Positions 35,171 through 47,999 are shown, counted from the first letter of the stretch. The stretch is 64,000 nucleotides of DNA from Megachile rotundata (GCF_050947335.1 NC_134988.1:8060001-8124000); one strand, 5' to 3'. Numbers and translations are program-made. The notes: a model not told the origin generated them from the letters alone.

Positions 35171-36720
35171 CAACGCGTTTCTCTTATTATTCGTTTGCCA
35201 ATCGCATGTAATTTTTAATATCGTTAAATACATATACTCGTTACCATTCCACCATTTCGATCTTGAAATTGTCTAACTTTCTGGAGGAGCACGGCAACAT
35301 TCTTCGTTGGACACTTTTTTTGAGGCTGGCAATACACTTTTATCGATAAGCGCCAGTTTATCGCGAAGGGTGCGTGTTAAGGATAAGTCGGTTCTTTTCT
35401 TTTTTCGCTAAAAATTAAATCGTTTATAGGTAGTCTACTGCTTTGATCGATAAAAGACTACCATTAGGGATTTTTGAATCGTTAAGTTTTGAAAGTTTGG
35501 GGTTTTTTAAATCAATTTGTGAACGAAATTCTGCGGTTCTTACGTTTCAGAAGTTTGGAATTTCAGAATTTTTGCACTTTGAAAAGTTGAAACGTTAGAA
35601 AATTACCGTATTCAGTTGATTTCAGTCCATGGTTCGAGTAGCCCTGTCCTATATCTTCATTTTCTAAATTTTACAGTATTCCCTTAAATATTATGTTCTG
35701 ATGTACGAAACTTTTCGTTAAAAAATTGATTCGTTAAACTTTAGTTGAAATATTGAATTTCATGGGTCTGGGTCACGATTGACCCAACGGTCATGTGGAG
35801 GTTAATGCGTAAAGGTGGGTTCTTCAAGTGCTAGAGTACAAAAACCTAGTAGTTCAAGATTTTACCTTACAAAAAATTTGTTAAGTATAAAAAATTAATG
35901 AATTTCATCTGCATTGATAACTGCAGTTTTTCATGTTGCAAATTTAAAGCATTCTAATTAATGTTACTTCCTTTTTTACAAAAGTTTAAAGCTTAAACTT
36001 TAATTTGACAGTAACTTTTTCTGGTTCTAAAAGAAATTATTCAAAATTTGTGTTTAAATGTAACATTACATTTCAAGTGTTTCAATTTCTTCAGATTTTT
36101 TTGGAAACCTGTTATCAATTAAAAACCCTATTAGACATGAACTTACATTTACACTTCCAAAGCAAAACCAAAATGATTGAAAGTAGTAGAGTTTTTTAAG
36201 TATATTATTGATAAAATAAATATTAGTAATTTAAACACCTTATCAATAATAAATTCAGTCTGTAAATATTCTCTTTATCTTAAATTTTTTATAAAATACA
36301 TGATGCAATTGTCAATATATGTTTATTTACACTAAGTATATATTTAAGGAAACATTTAAATCAACACTGATACGTTTATTGAGAAATCTTTGCTTTAAAA
36401 TATCAATAAAAAAAATTCAAAGAACATGAACTTACTGTGGGTCACGAAAAGTAAGGTTCGATTAAAATGGCCGACGCTTGCGCATGCGCACTTCGTTAAA
36501 ACCATTTGTGTTATTTCGCATTTTAAAGAAATAAGCTAAATTGTACATATATATGTTTTAAGATCTAATTTTGTTAAACTCTTGTTTATTAAGCAATAGT
36601 TTCGTAAAAATGGAACTACTTTGAATAATTTTGGTGCTTACCTTGTACAAATCAGTATGGAAAGCAGTAAAATCATACTAGAAACAATATGAAAACGTAA
36701 GTATTTTTTTTAGAATGTCA
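35171..36720. other. AT-rich intergenic DNA between USP3 and RpS17
   Basis: No coding-like frame. The only notable site is the NRF-1-type palindrome at 36478-36491, listed separately. Confidence 0.5.
36478..36491. promoter_or_regulatory. NRF-1/Ewg-type palindrome TTGCGCATGCGCAC
   Basis: The site matches the YGCGCAYGCGCR consensus of NRF-1 and its insect homologue Ewg. It follows ATGGCCGACGC in otherwise AT-rich DNA. It lies downstream of RpS17, so it might mark an unseen start site. No gene was found there. Confidence 0.35.
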
Positions 36721-36729
36721 GCCTGCAAT

Positions 36730-36735
36730 TTTATT
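36730..36735 (-). terminator. Poly(A) signal of RpS17
   Basis: AATAAA on the minus strand, about 47 bp after the RpS17 stop codon, the usual place for a short ribosomal-protein 3' end. Confidence 0.6.
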
Positions 36736-36781
36736 AAAAAGTGCACAACTAACAATCCTGTTTAGTATAAACAATAAAGTT

Positions 36782-37776
36782 TTAAGAACGTCTGTTGTTG
36801 TACGGCGGTAACTGAGATTGTGTGAGTTGTAATCCAGGAATGTTGTTGAATCCAAGCATCTGTAACATCTCCTTGGTCTCCGGATCAACTTCAATAATGT
36901 CATGTTCCAAAGCAGAAACTTCAGGAACATAGTTGTCTCTGCGTTCCCTCTCTTCTTCTTGCAATTTGATGGAAATACCACGCACTTGACTGTGTCTGAG
37001 TCGCTTCATCAAATGCGTAACAAATCTATTTGACAAAGATGAGAATAATAAAATTGCATTGCAAGCGTGACCAGCTTTAAATTAATGAATTTTTACATAA
37101 GTTATTAACCTTTGGACATGATTCAAAGGAAACAATTACAATAACTTACAAATTTATATAGACATTCGACAAATACTTGGTTGTCTTTGGTATGGATAAA
37201 AATTGTAAGCATAGACATTAATATAAATTTTCAGTCTACGCTTTAGAGATGAAAAATATTATAGCTTAAACAAGGTTAAAAGTGTTTCGGACCTGAAAAG
37301 TTAAACAAGTAATTTATAAATACATACCCAGCGATTTTGTTTCTTAAAGATTTGCTAGGAATAATAGCAATTTCTTCGCATATCCTCTTATTCGTATGGA
37401 AATCCATAGTCAACCGAGTGTAATATTTTTCAATGATAAGCTTGGCGGCCTTTTTGACCGTCTTTGTTCTGACGCGACTCTGAAACCATAAAAAAATACA
37501 TTATATTTCTAGAAACTCAATTCGTCAAACCTTTCTCCCATTTATTGTTGAGAGGTTCAAAAGTATTTGCAAACACCATAAAATCCGTTCACATAACCTC
37601 AATTGTCACGATCACAAAAAGCAAATTTTTATCACAAGTTTACATAACCAATATTCACACATTTTGGTCAATAAAACTTGACAGTTTACTGATAAATAAT
37701 TTATTTTTACGTTAGATAACGGATTACAAGGATATTTTTCGATTTTTATTCAAATATATCAAAACGTACGCACCAT
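36782..37776 (-). CDS. RpS17: 40S ribosomal protein S17 (eS17)
   Basis: A small-subunit ribosomal protein of the 40S head region. Three exons: 37774-37776 (only the ATG), 37328-37479 and 36782-37025. The introns are 294 and 302 bp with GT-AG borders, giving 132 residues. The sequence starts MSRVRTKTVKKAA and includes IIEKYYTRL, DFHTNKRICEEIAIIPSK, THLMKRL, RGISIKLQEEERERRDNYVP and EVSALEHDIIEVDPETKEML, all typical of eS17. The tail (FNNIPGLQLTQ ... YNNRRS) is of insect form. An intron directly after the start codon is common in ribosomal protein genes. A pyrimidine-rich TCTTTTCCGG lies 15-25 bp upstream and could be the TOP start. Confidence 0.97.
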
Positions 37777-37785
37777 GATGCCTAG

Positions 37786-37800
37786 TGTTCCGGAAAAGAC
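37786..37800 (-). promoter_or_regulatory. Possible 5'-TOP start of RpS17
   Basis: On the minus strand the bases before the ATG read GTCTTTTCCGGAACACTAGG. A C followed by a pyrimidine run is the TOP motif through which ribosomal-protein mRNAs are translationally controlled. The exact start base is inferred. Confidence 0.4.
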
Positions 37801-37859
37801 ATACAAAATGGACGACAGATACTACCGCCACTCGAAACTATCAATACTTCGAAATGCGA

Positions 37860-39090
37860 TGTTGGCGACATCTGAAATTTAAATTTGAACATATTTATTT
37901 ACTGCTGATAATGTACGCAAATAGAATTTGAACGTAGCGTTATTAGATAACAAGAACAATAATACTGAATAATAATAATCACTAATAATAATTATTAATA
38001 CTTAAATAACAATACTAAAACAATTCTTAACAAACAAATTCTTCGAATTGCAAAATTTAAGTGTCTCGTAAAAAAAATTATTTAAATTTAATTTAATCAT
38101 TTGTATTTTATCTATCAGCACCATTTTAGTTTTTCTTTTTTTTGTATTTATTTCATAAATTTCTAAATATGAGATATTTGTACACTCGAGGGCTCACAGA
38201 AAAGGGTCATATATCCAAATAATCTGTTAATTTTTTGTATCATCAATCAACTCAGTCTCCTAATGAAGAAAAAATTAGTTCTCATATAACTTTATAATAT
38301 CGTGGAATGTGGTAATAAATCTTGTTTCAAAACGAGTCATAATATGTCGAGAAATAAAAAAGAGCATATAAATTTCAGTCGTATATGAATGAGTGCATGC
38401 GTGTATGTTGGTCTATTTTTGTATAACTCCAGACTGAATGAATCAGAGTGCTCTTCGGAGTTAAATATTCTGAGTGCAACGAATTTTTGCTGGTACATGT
38501 CAGATCATTCTGTTCGGAGGAAAAGGTAGTTTATGAGTGAACAAATGTTGGTCTGTTGCCATATGCGTCAGCGAGAGGTTCCTATTGTGCATTAAACGAG
38601 AGTGCACCAAACGAGTGTGCAGTAAACGAGCGTGCACTAAACCCGTAGACTGTAGACTGCACTAAAGCGTAGATTGTAACGATCCCAACATGTTCTTCTG
38701 AAGATAACGTAGAAATTTAACTAAAGCCCAGACAAATATGCGAATATTAATACAAATTAATAATAAGATAATTAAGGGTTGAACATTGGTTATTTAAATA
38801 AATATTATTGTTAACAAAGAAAGACTGTAAATACTTTGATATAAATAGAATCGTCTTCAAATCGATTACAGTAGGTGGCACCAGCAAAATATCGATGGAG
38901 CCAGTAGGAGACGTCAGTGGCTCAAAACATGTCGTACGCTGTGTTGTCGCGTTATGGAGTAAGGTTAACCGAGTCACAGTCATCTTTCCCGCGAGTGACA
39001 TTCCATTCCCTGAACGGTGCAAATGTTCCTAATTACCGATCACGAGTCAGCATCGACGAATCGTTCGTAAGATATCAGAAAATTAGACAG
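37860..39090. other. AT-rich intergenic DNA with a short CGAG minisatellite
   Basis: No gene supported. At about 38590-38660 a 20-bp unit (TAAACGAGAGTGCACCA) repeats three times. A GC-richer section begins near 38870. Confidence 0.4.
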
Positions 39091-39414
39091 GCCAGGTGAC
39101 AAGGTGCGAGTGGTGCGCGCAGTTGTGGGGAAAGGTATGTGGTGGGGGCAGCACTGTGCTTTAAACGGAGTGGGGAGAGAGAGAGTTCGTAGTAAGAAGA
39201 AGGACGCGTGATACGTGAATGAAAGAGAGGGGCTAACGGTAGCGAGATCGTGGAAAAGAGAGAGAGCAAAGTTTCGTTCAGAGGCTCACGATAGCCCGTG
39301 GGAACAAGACGGCCGAACGTTGGCGGGAGAAGGATAAACGACGAACGAGAAGGAAGGGTAGATTCACGAGGGAGAGGCGACGAGTTTGTTTATCGCCTTG
39401 GTGAACGGCGAGAG

Positions 39415-39687
39415 CAGTCAGTGCGGTGCTACACTTGGCCTGTAGTGGTTGGAGCGATCAGTCGGTCGGTTCTTCTGACAACTTGCTTCGTGTTGTGAGT
39501 GGGTGTCGTGTTTTCTCATGTCAACGTCCGTCGGTTGAGAATCTCGTGCCGGAAGAACATGCCGCGAACCGCTGCCAAAACATAGTTTCGTTCGGTCGTG
39601 TATCGTTGTGCCAAAGATCACGGTGACATTTCGTGTGGTACAATCGGCTGGAGGGAAGCTGCTACACACCGGGTTCACCGAAACAGG
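39415..39687 (+). other. Candidate non-coding first exon
   Basis: A GC-richer, CpG-bearing stretch preceded by purine-rich DNA (39100-39400). It contains an initiator-like TCAGTGCGG at about 39417 and ends in a strong donor, GAAACAG before GTAAGC at 39688. No long frame is shared with a known protein. It would suit a 5' untranslated exon of a rightward gene, for instance the furin-like gene 13 kb away, but this is inference. Confidence 0.35.
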
Positions 39688-39699
39688 TAAGCGTCTTGT

Positions 39700-41880
39700 C
39701 ATTCCAAGAGATAAACGTCGCGTTGATTGCGGTTAACCCCCTGTCACTTTTATATCGGCTGTTGTGTCTCTGAGGTTGCTCCGTATCGGCCCGTTCTATG
39801 CGATGACCGATTGCACGACTCTCGCCTTTGTTTCCGTCAGCTGACACCGTTGCGTCCTCGTGTACCACAGACTTTCTCCTTGCGAAACTTCTCTCGCTCT
39901 CGACCTTCGCAGATTTGGGAGAAATTCTCCATGATTATAGGGGGCTCCGAAAGTGATCGTTTCGCAAAATTATGGCGTGCCTTCCTTTGTAATCAGGAAG
40001 AAATTCGTGTATCAAGGTTTCTTCATAAGTAGGGAGTTATTTTAGCTGAGCTGTTAGTTTTGGGGGACGTTGTGATTTTGAAATTCTTTCATTTTGAGAG
40101 TTTTTAGGTTTAAATTATGAAGTTATTGAGGTACTAAATTTTAGAGTTCTTAAATTTTTAGATTTATAAATTATTATCAAATTTTCTAACTGTCAAATTT
40201 GTATGCCATGTTTGCAAATATTTAATTCTGAAAATTACTGAATTATTGTTTGCTTTCAAATTTTTTAAATTGACAGATTTCTCAATCTTTAAGTTTGCAA
40301 GTTTCTATATCCCCAAATTATGAAATTTCTAGCTAAATTTTTGAAGAAATTCTTGATTCTCAATTTTCAAATTTTGATGACTAAATATCTATATTTGCAC
40401 ACTGCAAAATTTTCAAGAGATTAATTTGTAAATTCTAAAATTCGCAAATCAATGTACTTCACAAATCTTCAATTTAAAAAATTCAAAAATTTTCAAACTT
40501 CTCTAATTCTTTAAGACATTATATAATTTTTTAGTTATCAATATGACATTTCCAAATTAATAAATTTCCCTATTTTGAAATTTACCAAATGTGCAACCTG
40601 TCAAATTTCTGAGCTTTCAAGTTTCTGAGTTAAATTTTTGGATAATCGAGATGTCAGGTTTCTAAATTTTCAAATGTATAAATTCGCAAATTACAAAATC
40701 CAATATCCAAATTTTTTAAAAGTTCAAATTATCAAATTGTCATGTGATTTGATGAACGTATTTTTAATTCTCATAATTTTCAAGCTTTTTGGTGTTTAAA
40801 TGTTTAAATATCAAAATTTCCAAATTACTAAATTACAAAATTCATTTCCAAAATTCCACATTTTTAAGTTGTCACATGTCTAACTTTAGATCTTTGAATT
40901 GTCATATTTGCTAGATTCAAACTTCAAATTTCCCCCTTTCCAAATGCTTAAATTTACAAACTCTCAAACACAGACACTGATTTTCAAAAATTTACAACAA
41001 AACTTTTTCTCAATTTACAAATCTAGCAAATCTTACAAATTTTCTCTAGCAACCTACACTTTATCAGTGTTTGATGAAAAGAAATCTTTCTAATTTTGCC
41101 ACCTAACCTCACATTCTCTTAAATCATCAAATCTACAAATTTTCAAATTTATTTCATTAATTGAATAATCCAAACAGATTACAATTGCTATTTTTTAAAA
41201 TACTGCTTTTTATTAAAAAAGCTGAAAGTCACGGTTACAAAATTTGCATGAAAACGTTATTACAATTATTCATGACTTCCATGAGTAACAAATTTTACAA
41301 GCTACACTTTATCAGTGTTTGATAAATAGAAATCTTTCTAATTTTGCCTTCTAACCTCACATTCTCTCAAATCATCAAATTTACTTTATTTTGCACATTA
41401 AATTATCAAATTTACTTTACTTTGCACATTAAATTATCAAATTTACTTTACTTCACATATTAAATTATCAAATTTACTTTACTTTACATATTAACCCTTT
41501 ACGCTCGAAAGGTAATTCTCAGTCACCATTTTATTTAATGCAATAATTTGAAATAAGCATTTTTTAACTGATTCTGTAATACATTGAAATTATAGTATAT
41601 ACTGAATTTTTCAGTAGATAAATAATAACCTAAAAAGAATTCATTTAACTTTTGAACTAGTAAGTTTTAAAGTTACTGTTTGTAAACAGTCAAATTACCT
41701 TCAAGTGCAAAGGGATAAATTATGAAATTTACTTTACGTATCAAATTATCAAATTTGCTTTACGTATCAAATTATCAAATTTACTTTACATATCAAATTA
41801 TCAAATTTCTCCAGTAACCAAACAGAAACTAAAAAAGAATATCCAACCAAAAATTTTTAAATTTCGTCAAAGTCGCGTAA
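39700..41880. other. AT-rich DNA, no gene seen
   Basis: Long stretches of AAATTTTCAAATT-type words. A 30-bp unit (AAATTATCAAATTTACTTTA) repeats about four times at 41380-41490 and again at 41720-41815, on either side of a 230-bp non-repeated insert. A shared CTACACTTTATCAGTGTTTG word at about 41052 and 41302 shows a local duplication. Confidence 0.5.
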
Positions 41881-42280
41881 AATTGTTCCGCCATAATTGT
41901 GTTACAAGTTTGAATCGAAACCGCAGGTCGTGCATTCCTTCTTTCGAGGACACGAACTTTAAACTGAAATGATTTCAACACCGAATGGTTCTCCGGCGAA
42001 TTTCTCCTCGGGTAGGAGTCGTTGATCCGCGTTCTTTCACTTTCGTCGAAAATACAGGGTAACCGATAGGTGTATGTGTGCGTGGTATTGCACTGCGTGC
42101 AAGGGGGGGAATACGCTGTGAAAGCAATAACGGTCTGCGTTGGCGTTTATCCGGGACAGGCGTGCGAAAAATTGTATCGTACGCGAGCTGCGTCCTCGAA
42201 GAAATATATCCTGGTGTCACGTTCTAATCATGCGGGCTCGAAAAACCTTTTAGCCACGATTAACGCTCTTTTTTGAACCA
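41881..42280. other. GC-richer non-repetitive block
   Basis: Unique in the window, with only short frames. It resembles the other blocks suspected to be regulatory. Nothing recognised. Confidence 0.3.
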
Positions 42281-42809
42281 AAACTAATTACGGCCTCGCG
42301 TTTCGTTTGCGGAACACGTAGCCACCGTTTTTCTGTCCAATTCTGTTTTCGTTTCTCCATCGAGCGGTTCTTCGCGTCTTCGGGCATTCAACGGGGACAA
42401 AAAAGAATTCGAACCTGTTCGGTTCCAGCAACTTGTCAACCGTGTTTACGAGGCATCCAGATGCTCTGTTGCTTTTCGAAAGCGTGTGTTTACTAAAGTG
42501 TACTTGCTGGATTGGTACGTGTGCTTGCGTTTCGAGCTGTTTCATTAGCGGTTGTGTAATAATAGGCTGTGTTTGATCATGTTGGTTTATTATTTTTAAC
42601 ATGTCGAGAACGAGTTTGAGTAAAGGTTACGAATCAAGTGCAACCAGTATTATTTGTGCAATAGAGACATGGTTTGACTTATGTAATTTATGGATATTTT
42701 AGAGGTGTTTCGTTAATCATTCTTTTTGCAATCTCTTGCAAACTCTATGTTGATGAAAATATTTCTTTTTTGTAACTTTATTTAAATTTGTACTTAAACA
42801 AAACATGTA

Positions 42810-43700
42810 TATAAAAGAAGTTGAATATTGAGTTAAATATAAGAGTAAACTAAATTGAATATTAAGTTAAATCTCAGTATAAACGAAATTGAATAATAAA
42901 TTATATACAAGTATAAATTAAATTGAATATGAAGTTAAATGTAAATATAAATGAAGTCAAATAACAAATTAAATATATATATAAATTAAGTTAAATATCA
43001 AGTTAAATGTCAACACAACTGAAGTCAAATAATAAATTAGATACAAATATAAATTAAGTTGAATATCAAGTTAAATGTCATTATAACTGAAGTCAAATAA
43101 TAAATTAAATACAAGTATAAATTAAGTCAAATATCAAGTTAGGTCTCAATACAACTGAAGTCAAATAATAAATTAGATACAAGTATAAATTAAGTCAAAT
43201 ATCAAGTTAAGTCTCAATACAACTGAAGTCAAATAATAAATTAGATACAAGTATAAATTAAGTCAAATATCAAGTTAAATGTCATTATAACTGAGGTCAA
43301 ATAATAAATTAAATACAAGTATAAATTAAGTCAAATATCAAGTTAAGTCTCAATACAACTGAAGTCAAATAATAAATTAGATACAAGTATAAATTAAGTC
43401 AAATATCAAGTTAAGTCTCAATACAACTGAAGTAAAATAATAAATTAGATACAAATATAAATTAAGTTGAATATCAAGTCAAATGTCAGTACAAGTAAAG
43501 TCAAATAATAAATTAAATATAAGTACAATCTAAATTGAATATCAAATTAAATATCAATATAAGTAAACTCCATATAAGTAAAAAATTAAATAAAAAAAAT
43601 AAATATAAACTAAGTTAAATAATAAATTAAACATGAATATAATCTAAATTGAGTAATAAACTAAACACAAATATAAATTAATTTAAGCACTAACTAAAAA
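42810..43700. repeat. 68-bp tandem array
   Basis: The landmark GAAGTCAAATAATAAATTA occurs at 43021, 43089, 43157, 43225, 43293 (one base changed), 43361 and 43429, exactly 68 bp apart. Decayed copies extend to both sides, for about 12 units in all. The unit is almost pure A+T with TAAGT words. Confidence 0.93.
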
Positions 43701-43799
43701 TAGTATAATTAAAATTTATAATTTCCCCATGCAACAAAGCACTAAAATTATGTATCTCAAGTCCAATAACAAAAGAAACTCAGCCTTCAGTATTATGCA

Positions 43800-44540
43800 G
43801 CACAAACTAGCCTCGTAATTAATTACCAAAGTTTAGGTATACATTTCGCGTTGATAAAAATCTCCGTAAAGGAAGTAACGATTTTCCCTAATCGACTTTC
43901 TCGATCTTCATTAAAAAAGTGCCTATAATCATCGACCTTCCAAACAAGCTAGAAAGTGTGAAAAATTATTGCGCTCTGCAATTTGCAAGTTAATTAAAAA
44001 AAAAAAAAAAAAAAAAATTGAAACACATAATGGTTTCAACATTTTATCCAGCGAGTCTTACATCATACTTCATTGTGTCAGTTCATACCTAATTTCTTGC
44101 ACGTTTACCCTACTCCATAAATTCATATCAGGCAACTTCGGTACCTGGAAGTTTATCGTCATGGTGGAAGCGTGTTATCAGACATCATATTTTTTTTCCG
44201 GGGCAAAAAAAAGCACACAATTCACCGTTTAATCAAACAGGTAACCGTGCACACCGTAGCACGGCTGTGTGTTACAATTTTCACCCTGATCCCTGGGTAA
44301 TTTCGGTGCACGGCTCGAAGTTAGCCAACCGAGCGTTCAAATCAGATACGTCTTATCGAGGTAACGTTTTCCTTTTTTTTTCCCTCTCTCTTTCTCCCCG
44401 TCGCTGATGGACGTTGGCTAAATTACTCGAACTTGTTCCGTAATTAGAACAGAAATATCGTGCAGCTGTTTCTTCGTGGCTTATTTCATGCGACAAACTT
44501 ACGAGTAATTACAATCGACTCGTGTCTCGAACTAGACGCG
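43800..44540. other. Non-repetitive block with a poly(A) tract
   Basis: Moderate GC and no convincing frame. A run of more than 20 A lies at 43998-44018. There was no LINE or SINE body recognised to its left, so a retroposon tail is only a possibility. Confidence 0.3.
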
Positions 44541-44555
44541 GGGTATCAATAAGGT

Positions 44556-45797
44556 TATCGATAAATACTCAAAGTTTATCGTATTAAATTTTTGGAGCTC
44601 TTTTAGATGGAGTGTTGTAACGCTATTGTCGATTATTTTGCGTTTAGCGATATTTAATGGTAGCATATCGATATTTAATGATACTTGATATGGATATCGA
44701 TATCTAATAACGGAATGAGGTAATGGAGAATTTTGATGTGGATTTTTGTACGAAAATTATGGGGTGATTTTTTATTTTAGATTCAGGTTACGAAATTTGG
44801 ATAAGAATAAATAAAATATTATAAGTTGCGATATTAGGATGTTATCGACATATCGATGTATCGATAATACTTCGGTTATTGATATCTGATTATTTAAGAA
44901 ATATTTCAGAATAAAATAAAAAATAAAGCCACGTTTTAAAGTTATTCTGAATTTTTTTACTTTCGATGAAAGTTTGTTATTTATTTCGTACTTAGAATTA
45001 GGTTATTTTAGATTTGAGGTTAAAATAAGGGAAAACAGATTTGAGTAACATTAGGTTTCGTTATAATATGATATTTATGATATATTGAATTATCGATAAC
45101 ATTTTCATGTTATCCATAAAATTTGCATATATAAAAACCAAATAATCTGAATTAAAATAACAAATTAATAATCTAAAATCAAATTGTGCTTTTGTTGGAT
45201 TAAATTTAATACAATTATGAATTTTTTATTTGAAAGTAAATTTAATATAATTCAATATAATTATTAAATTAAAGAATTTAGTTTAATAAATTTCATTTAA
45301 CAAATTTAAAAGAAATTAAATTTAATAAATTGAATATAATTATAAAGTTTTTTTTTGAAATTAAATTTAATATACTTCAATATAATTATTAAATTAAAGA
45401 ATTTAGTTTAATAAATTTAATTTAACAAATTTAAAAGAAATTAAATTTAATATAATTCAATGTAATTATTAAATTAAAGAATTTAGTTTAATAAATTTAA
45501 TTTAACAAATTTAAAAGAAATTAAATTTAATAAATTTAATGTAATTATGTAATTTTTATTTGAAATTAAATTTTAATGTTATGTGACATTACAATATTAC
45601 AATATATTTAATTATTACTAATATTTCAAAATGGTATTCACAAAACTTTGTACATAAAGCAGAGAATAAATTATGTAATCGTTTAGGTTTAATTATTGCT
45701 TTCAAATTAGCTGAACTAAAGTTTAAAATGAAAACAATAATACGATATCATAAAAATATTGAATTGTCAATAAAATCTTAATCAACATTTATCGATA
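44556..45797. promoter_or_regulatory. Cluster of TATCGATA (DRE-like) palindromes
   Basis: Exact TATCGATA occurs at 44556, 44666, 44695, 44859, 45091 and 45790, with near copies (CATATCGATG, TTATCGACA) between. The 8-mer is the core of the DREF-bound DRE of insect housekeeping promoters. Six copies in 1.25 kb exceeds chance even in AT-rich DNA. It could equally be a decayed repeat. Confidence 0.35.
45180..45580. repeat. AT-only tandem repeat of about 80-120 bp
   Basis: Three to four copies of a unit with AATTATTAAATTAAAGAATT followed by TAGTTTAATAAATTTAATTT. Nearly free of G and C. Confidence 0.75.
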
Positions 45798-46690
45798 ACA
45801 TTTAGTGTATAAAACCTAAATGATCTAATGTTTGTGTCTGGTTTCCTTATTATTTGGTTTAGATTAGATTGTGCTTGAAATTTAAACAAGGATAAGTGGA
45901 TTTGAACGATGATATTTCGCACTAATATTCTGACGTTATTACTGCAATAATATTGTGACTATCCATATACTCAGTTATTTACAACATTTCGATGTTATCC
46001 GTATTTATTTAACTTTCTCTAAAAATAATCTCTGACAAATAATTTAAAACAATTTAAAATTGAACTGAATATCATACGTTTCAAATATTTTAAAGAATTT
46101 CAAATAGAACCGCTAGTTAGGTTAGGTTTGGAGTTCAATCAGCGATGAGTTTTGATTACAATGTAACAATGATGTCAATACATCAAATGATTTAGTAAAA
46201 TTTCCCTATTTACGTAAAATTATAAAATAAATTCTTCATTTCTAAAAATTAAATAATCACAAATAAAATTATATATTTAACTAGAATGGGTGTGGTTAAT
46301 ACCTACTCCAAATTAGTTTATGTTACATTCAAAATTCATACAATGAACAGATACGATTGAAAATATTAATATTATATTGACATATCGGTACTATAAATTG
46401 AACAATTAATCCACATTATTCATACGAATATTACATACATATATTACATGTTATTATATTCATTATATAATAATACATTATTCATTATCAAATACCTACA
46501 CATCCACATTATTAATACAAAGAATTACTAACACATAGCTCCTAATAACCACTAAATTTCCCCCACATAAAAACAAAACCAAATCAAAATTACACATCAG
46601 AAGTCCAAGCAAAAATAACACAAAAATTCAAATAATAATATTACCTCATAACAATTTCCCAGAAATATTCAAACTCATTTCCGTATAAAA
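45600..46690. other. AT-rich DNA, no gene seen
   Basis: Nothing beyond low-complexity sequence and one TATCGATA. Confidence 0.5.
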
Positions 46691-46699
46691 CGAAGTAGT

Positions 46700-47400
46700 T
46701 TACGAAGCCGGCAACAATCGCACAATTATGGTTTACTTTCTCGAATTGCGGTACCTGTATCGAGTCAGTGGAGGGAATAAGCCGATCTCGAGACGGAGCC
46801 GGTATCGAGGATCATTGGCGAAGATCGATCACCGACGTTGCGCCGGTAAACACGTATATAAGTACTGGTCGGGATCGAGATTGCTTCGGTCAGAATTTGA
46901 CAGAACTGTAGAGCCAAATTCGTTAGCCCAGCGAAGGAAATATCGTTGGGTCGATGATCTAATTTCACTCGCAAACTATCCGAGCGAACGTGTATTCGCG
47001 GATAGTTCGGCAAGTAGTAGTAGCTGCGAGTCGCAGACAAGAGGAGAAGTCGATATACCTGGTTGTATTGTCGATAGTTACCGCGAAACGAGCGAAAGGC
47101 CGATCGAGTTCTACGACTGGCTTCGAGTTAACTGGATTCGCTCGTGAAATTGCTATTGCTATTGCTATTGCGAGCAACAGTTTAACAGGCAAATTCAAGT
47201 GACGCGTGAAAGATGTGTTTCCGGCTCTCCGGCTCCCTTTTACATGGATTTCCGTTTCAACGTTTTCTGGATAAATACGGAGAACCACCTTCGTCCGAGC
47301 AAATAAGGAAATTTTAGGAATTTACTTCGGACAAATTTTCCTCGAGAGCTGGAAATTTCGAAACGTTTATGAAGGGTAAACAAATTTTGTTTATTGTTGT
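46700..47400. other. GC-richer non-repetitive block
   Basis: A + frame of 139 codons (46728-47147) lies here, but the opposite strand is similarly open and no family is seen. A TGCTATTGCTATTGCTATTG microrepeat sits at about 47155. The block may be an enhancer or an untranslated exon. Confidence 0.3.
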
Positions 47401-47469
47401 GATTAAGGGAGCTGTTTGTTCTCTGTCTTTCTCGATTTCTGGGAAACTTGGGAATTCAATGAATGTCTA

Positions 47470-47880
47470 TTAACCTCTTAGGCTATAGTTTCACGAATCA
47501 TCTCTCTGTTCGGAGGTTCGCTATGGCGGCTTTCGAATGTCGTAAATTATATAACGCCATAATGGCTTTTAACGTGCAGCAAAAATTATAGTCTCTTTTA
47601 TTCTTTCTTCATTATAATATCGTGCGATCGACTTCAATTTGTCGATCAAAATTCGACAGCGATCATCTGCTTTCTCATGTCAAGATTCCGCCGTTTGTTT
47701 AACACAGTTACATCAATATTCACAGTACTGTATTCATAGTACTGCGTTTGTTTATGCGTAAAATTTAACCTTTTAGGCACGACGCGCCACTATAGTGGCT
47801 TCCACGAATTGTCTCTCTGTATGACAGTCCACTATGGCGGCTTTCGAATGTCGTAGATTACATAGCGCCATTACACTCTA
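47470..47880. repeat. Duplicated 100-bp segment with CTATGGCGGCTTTCGAATG
   Basis: About 47472-47570 and 47769-47876 share CACGAATYRTCTCTCTGT and then CTATGGCGGCTTTCGAATGT followed by CGTA.ATTA. The two copies lie about 300 bp apart in direct orientation and are more alike in the GC-rich core than in the flanks. Confidence 0.7.
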
Positions 47881-47999
47881 CTGACTCGTTCACCGTTTCA
47901 ATTGAATGATCTTCTTCATACGTTTTGATTCGCACTTTGTTTGACTTCATCACGTTTTATGAGAGTATTAACAAATCTCACAAAAGTACATTACATGTG

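Noticed and set aside
46728..47147. 139-codon plus frame
   Set aside because: No family is seen, the opposite strand is nearly as open, and the composition fits a GC-rich non-coding block.
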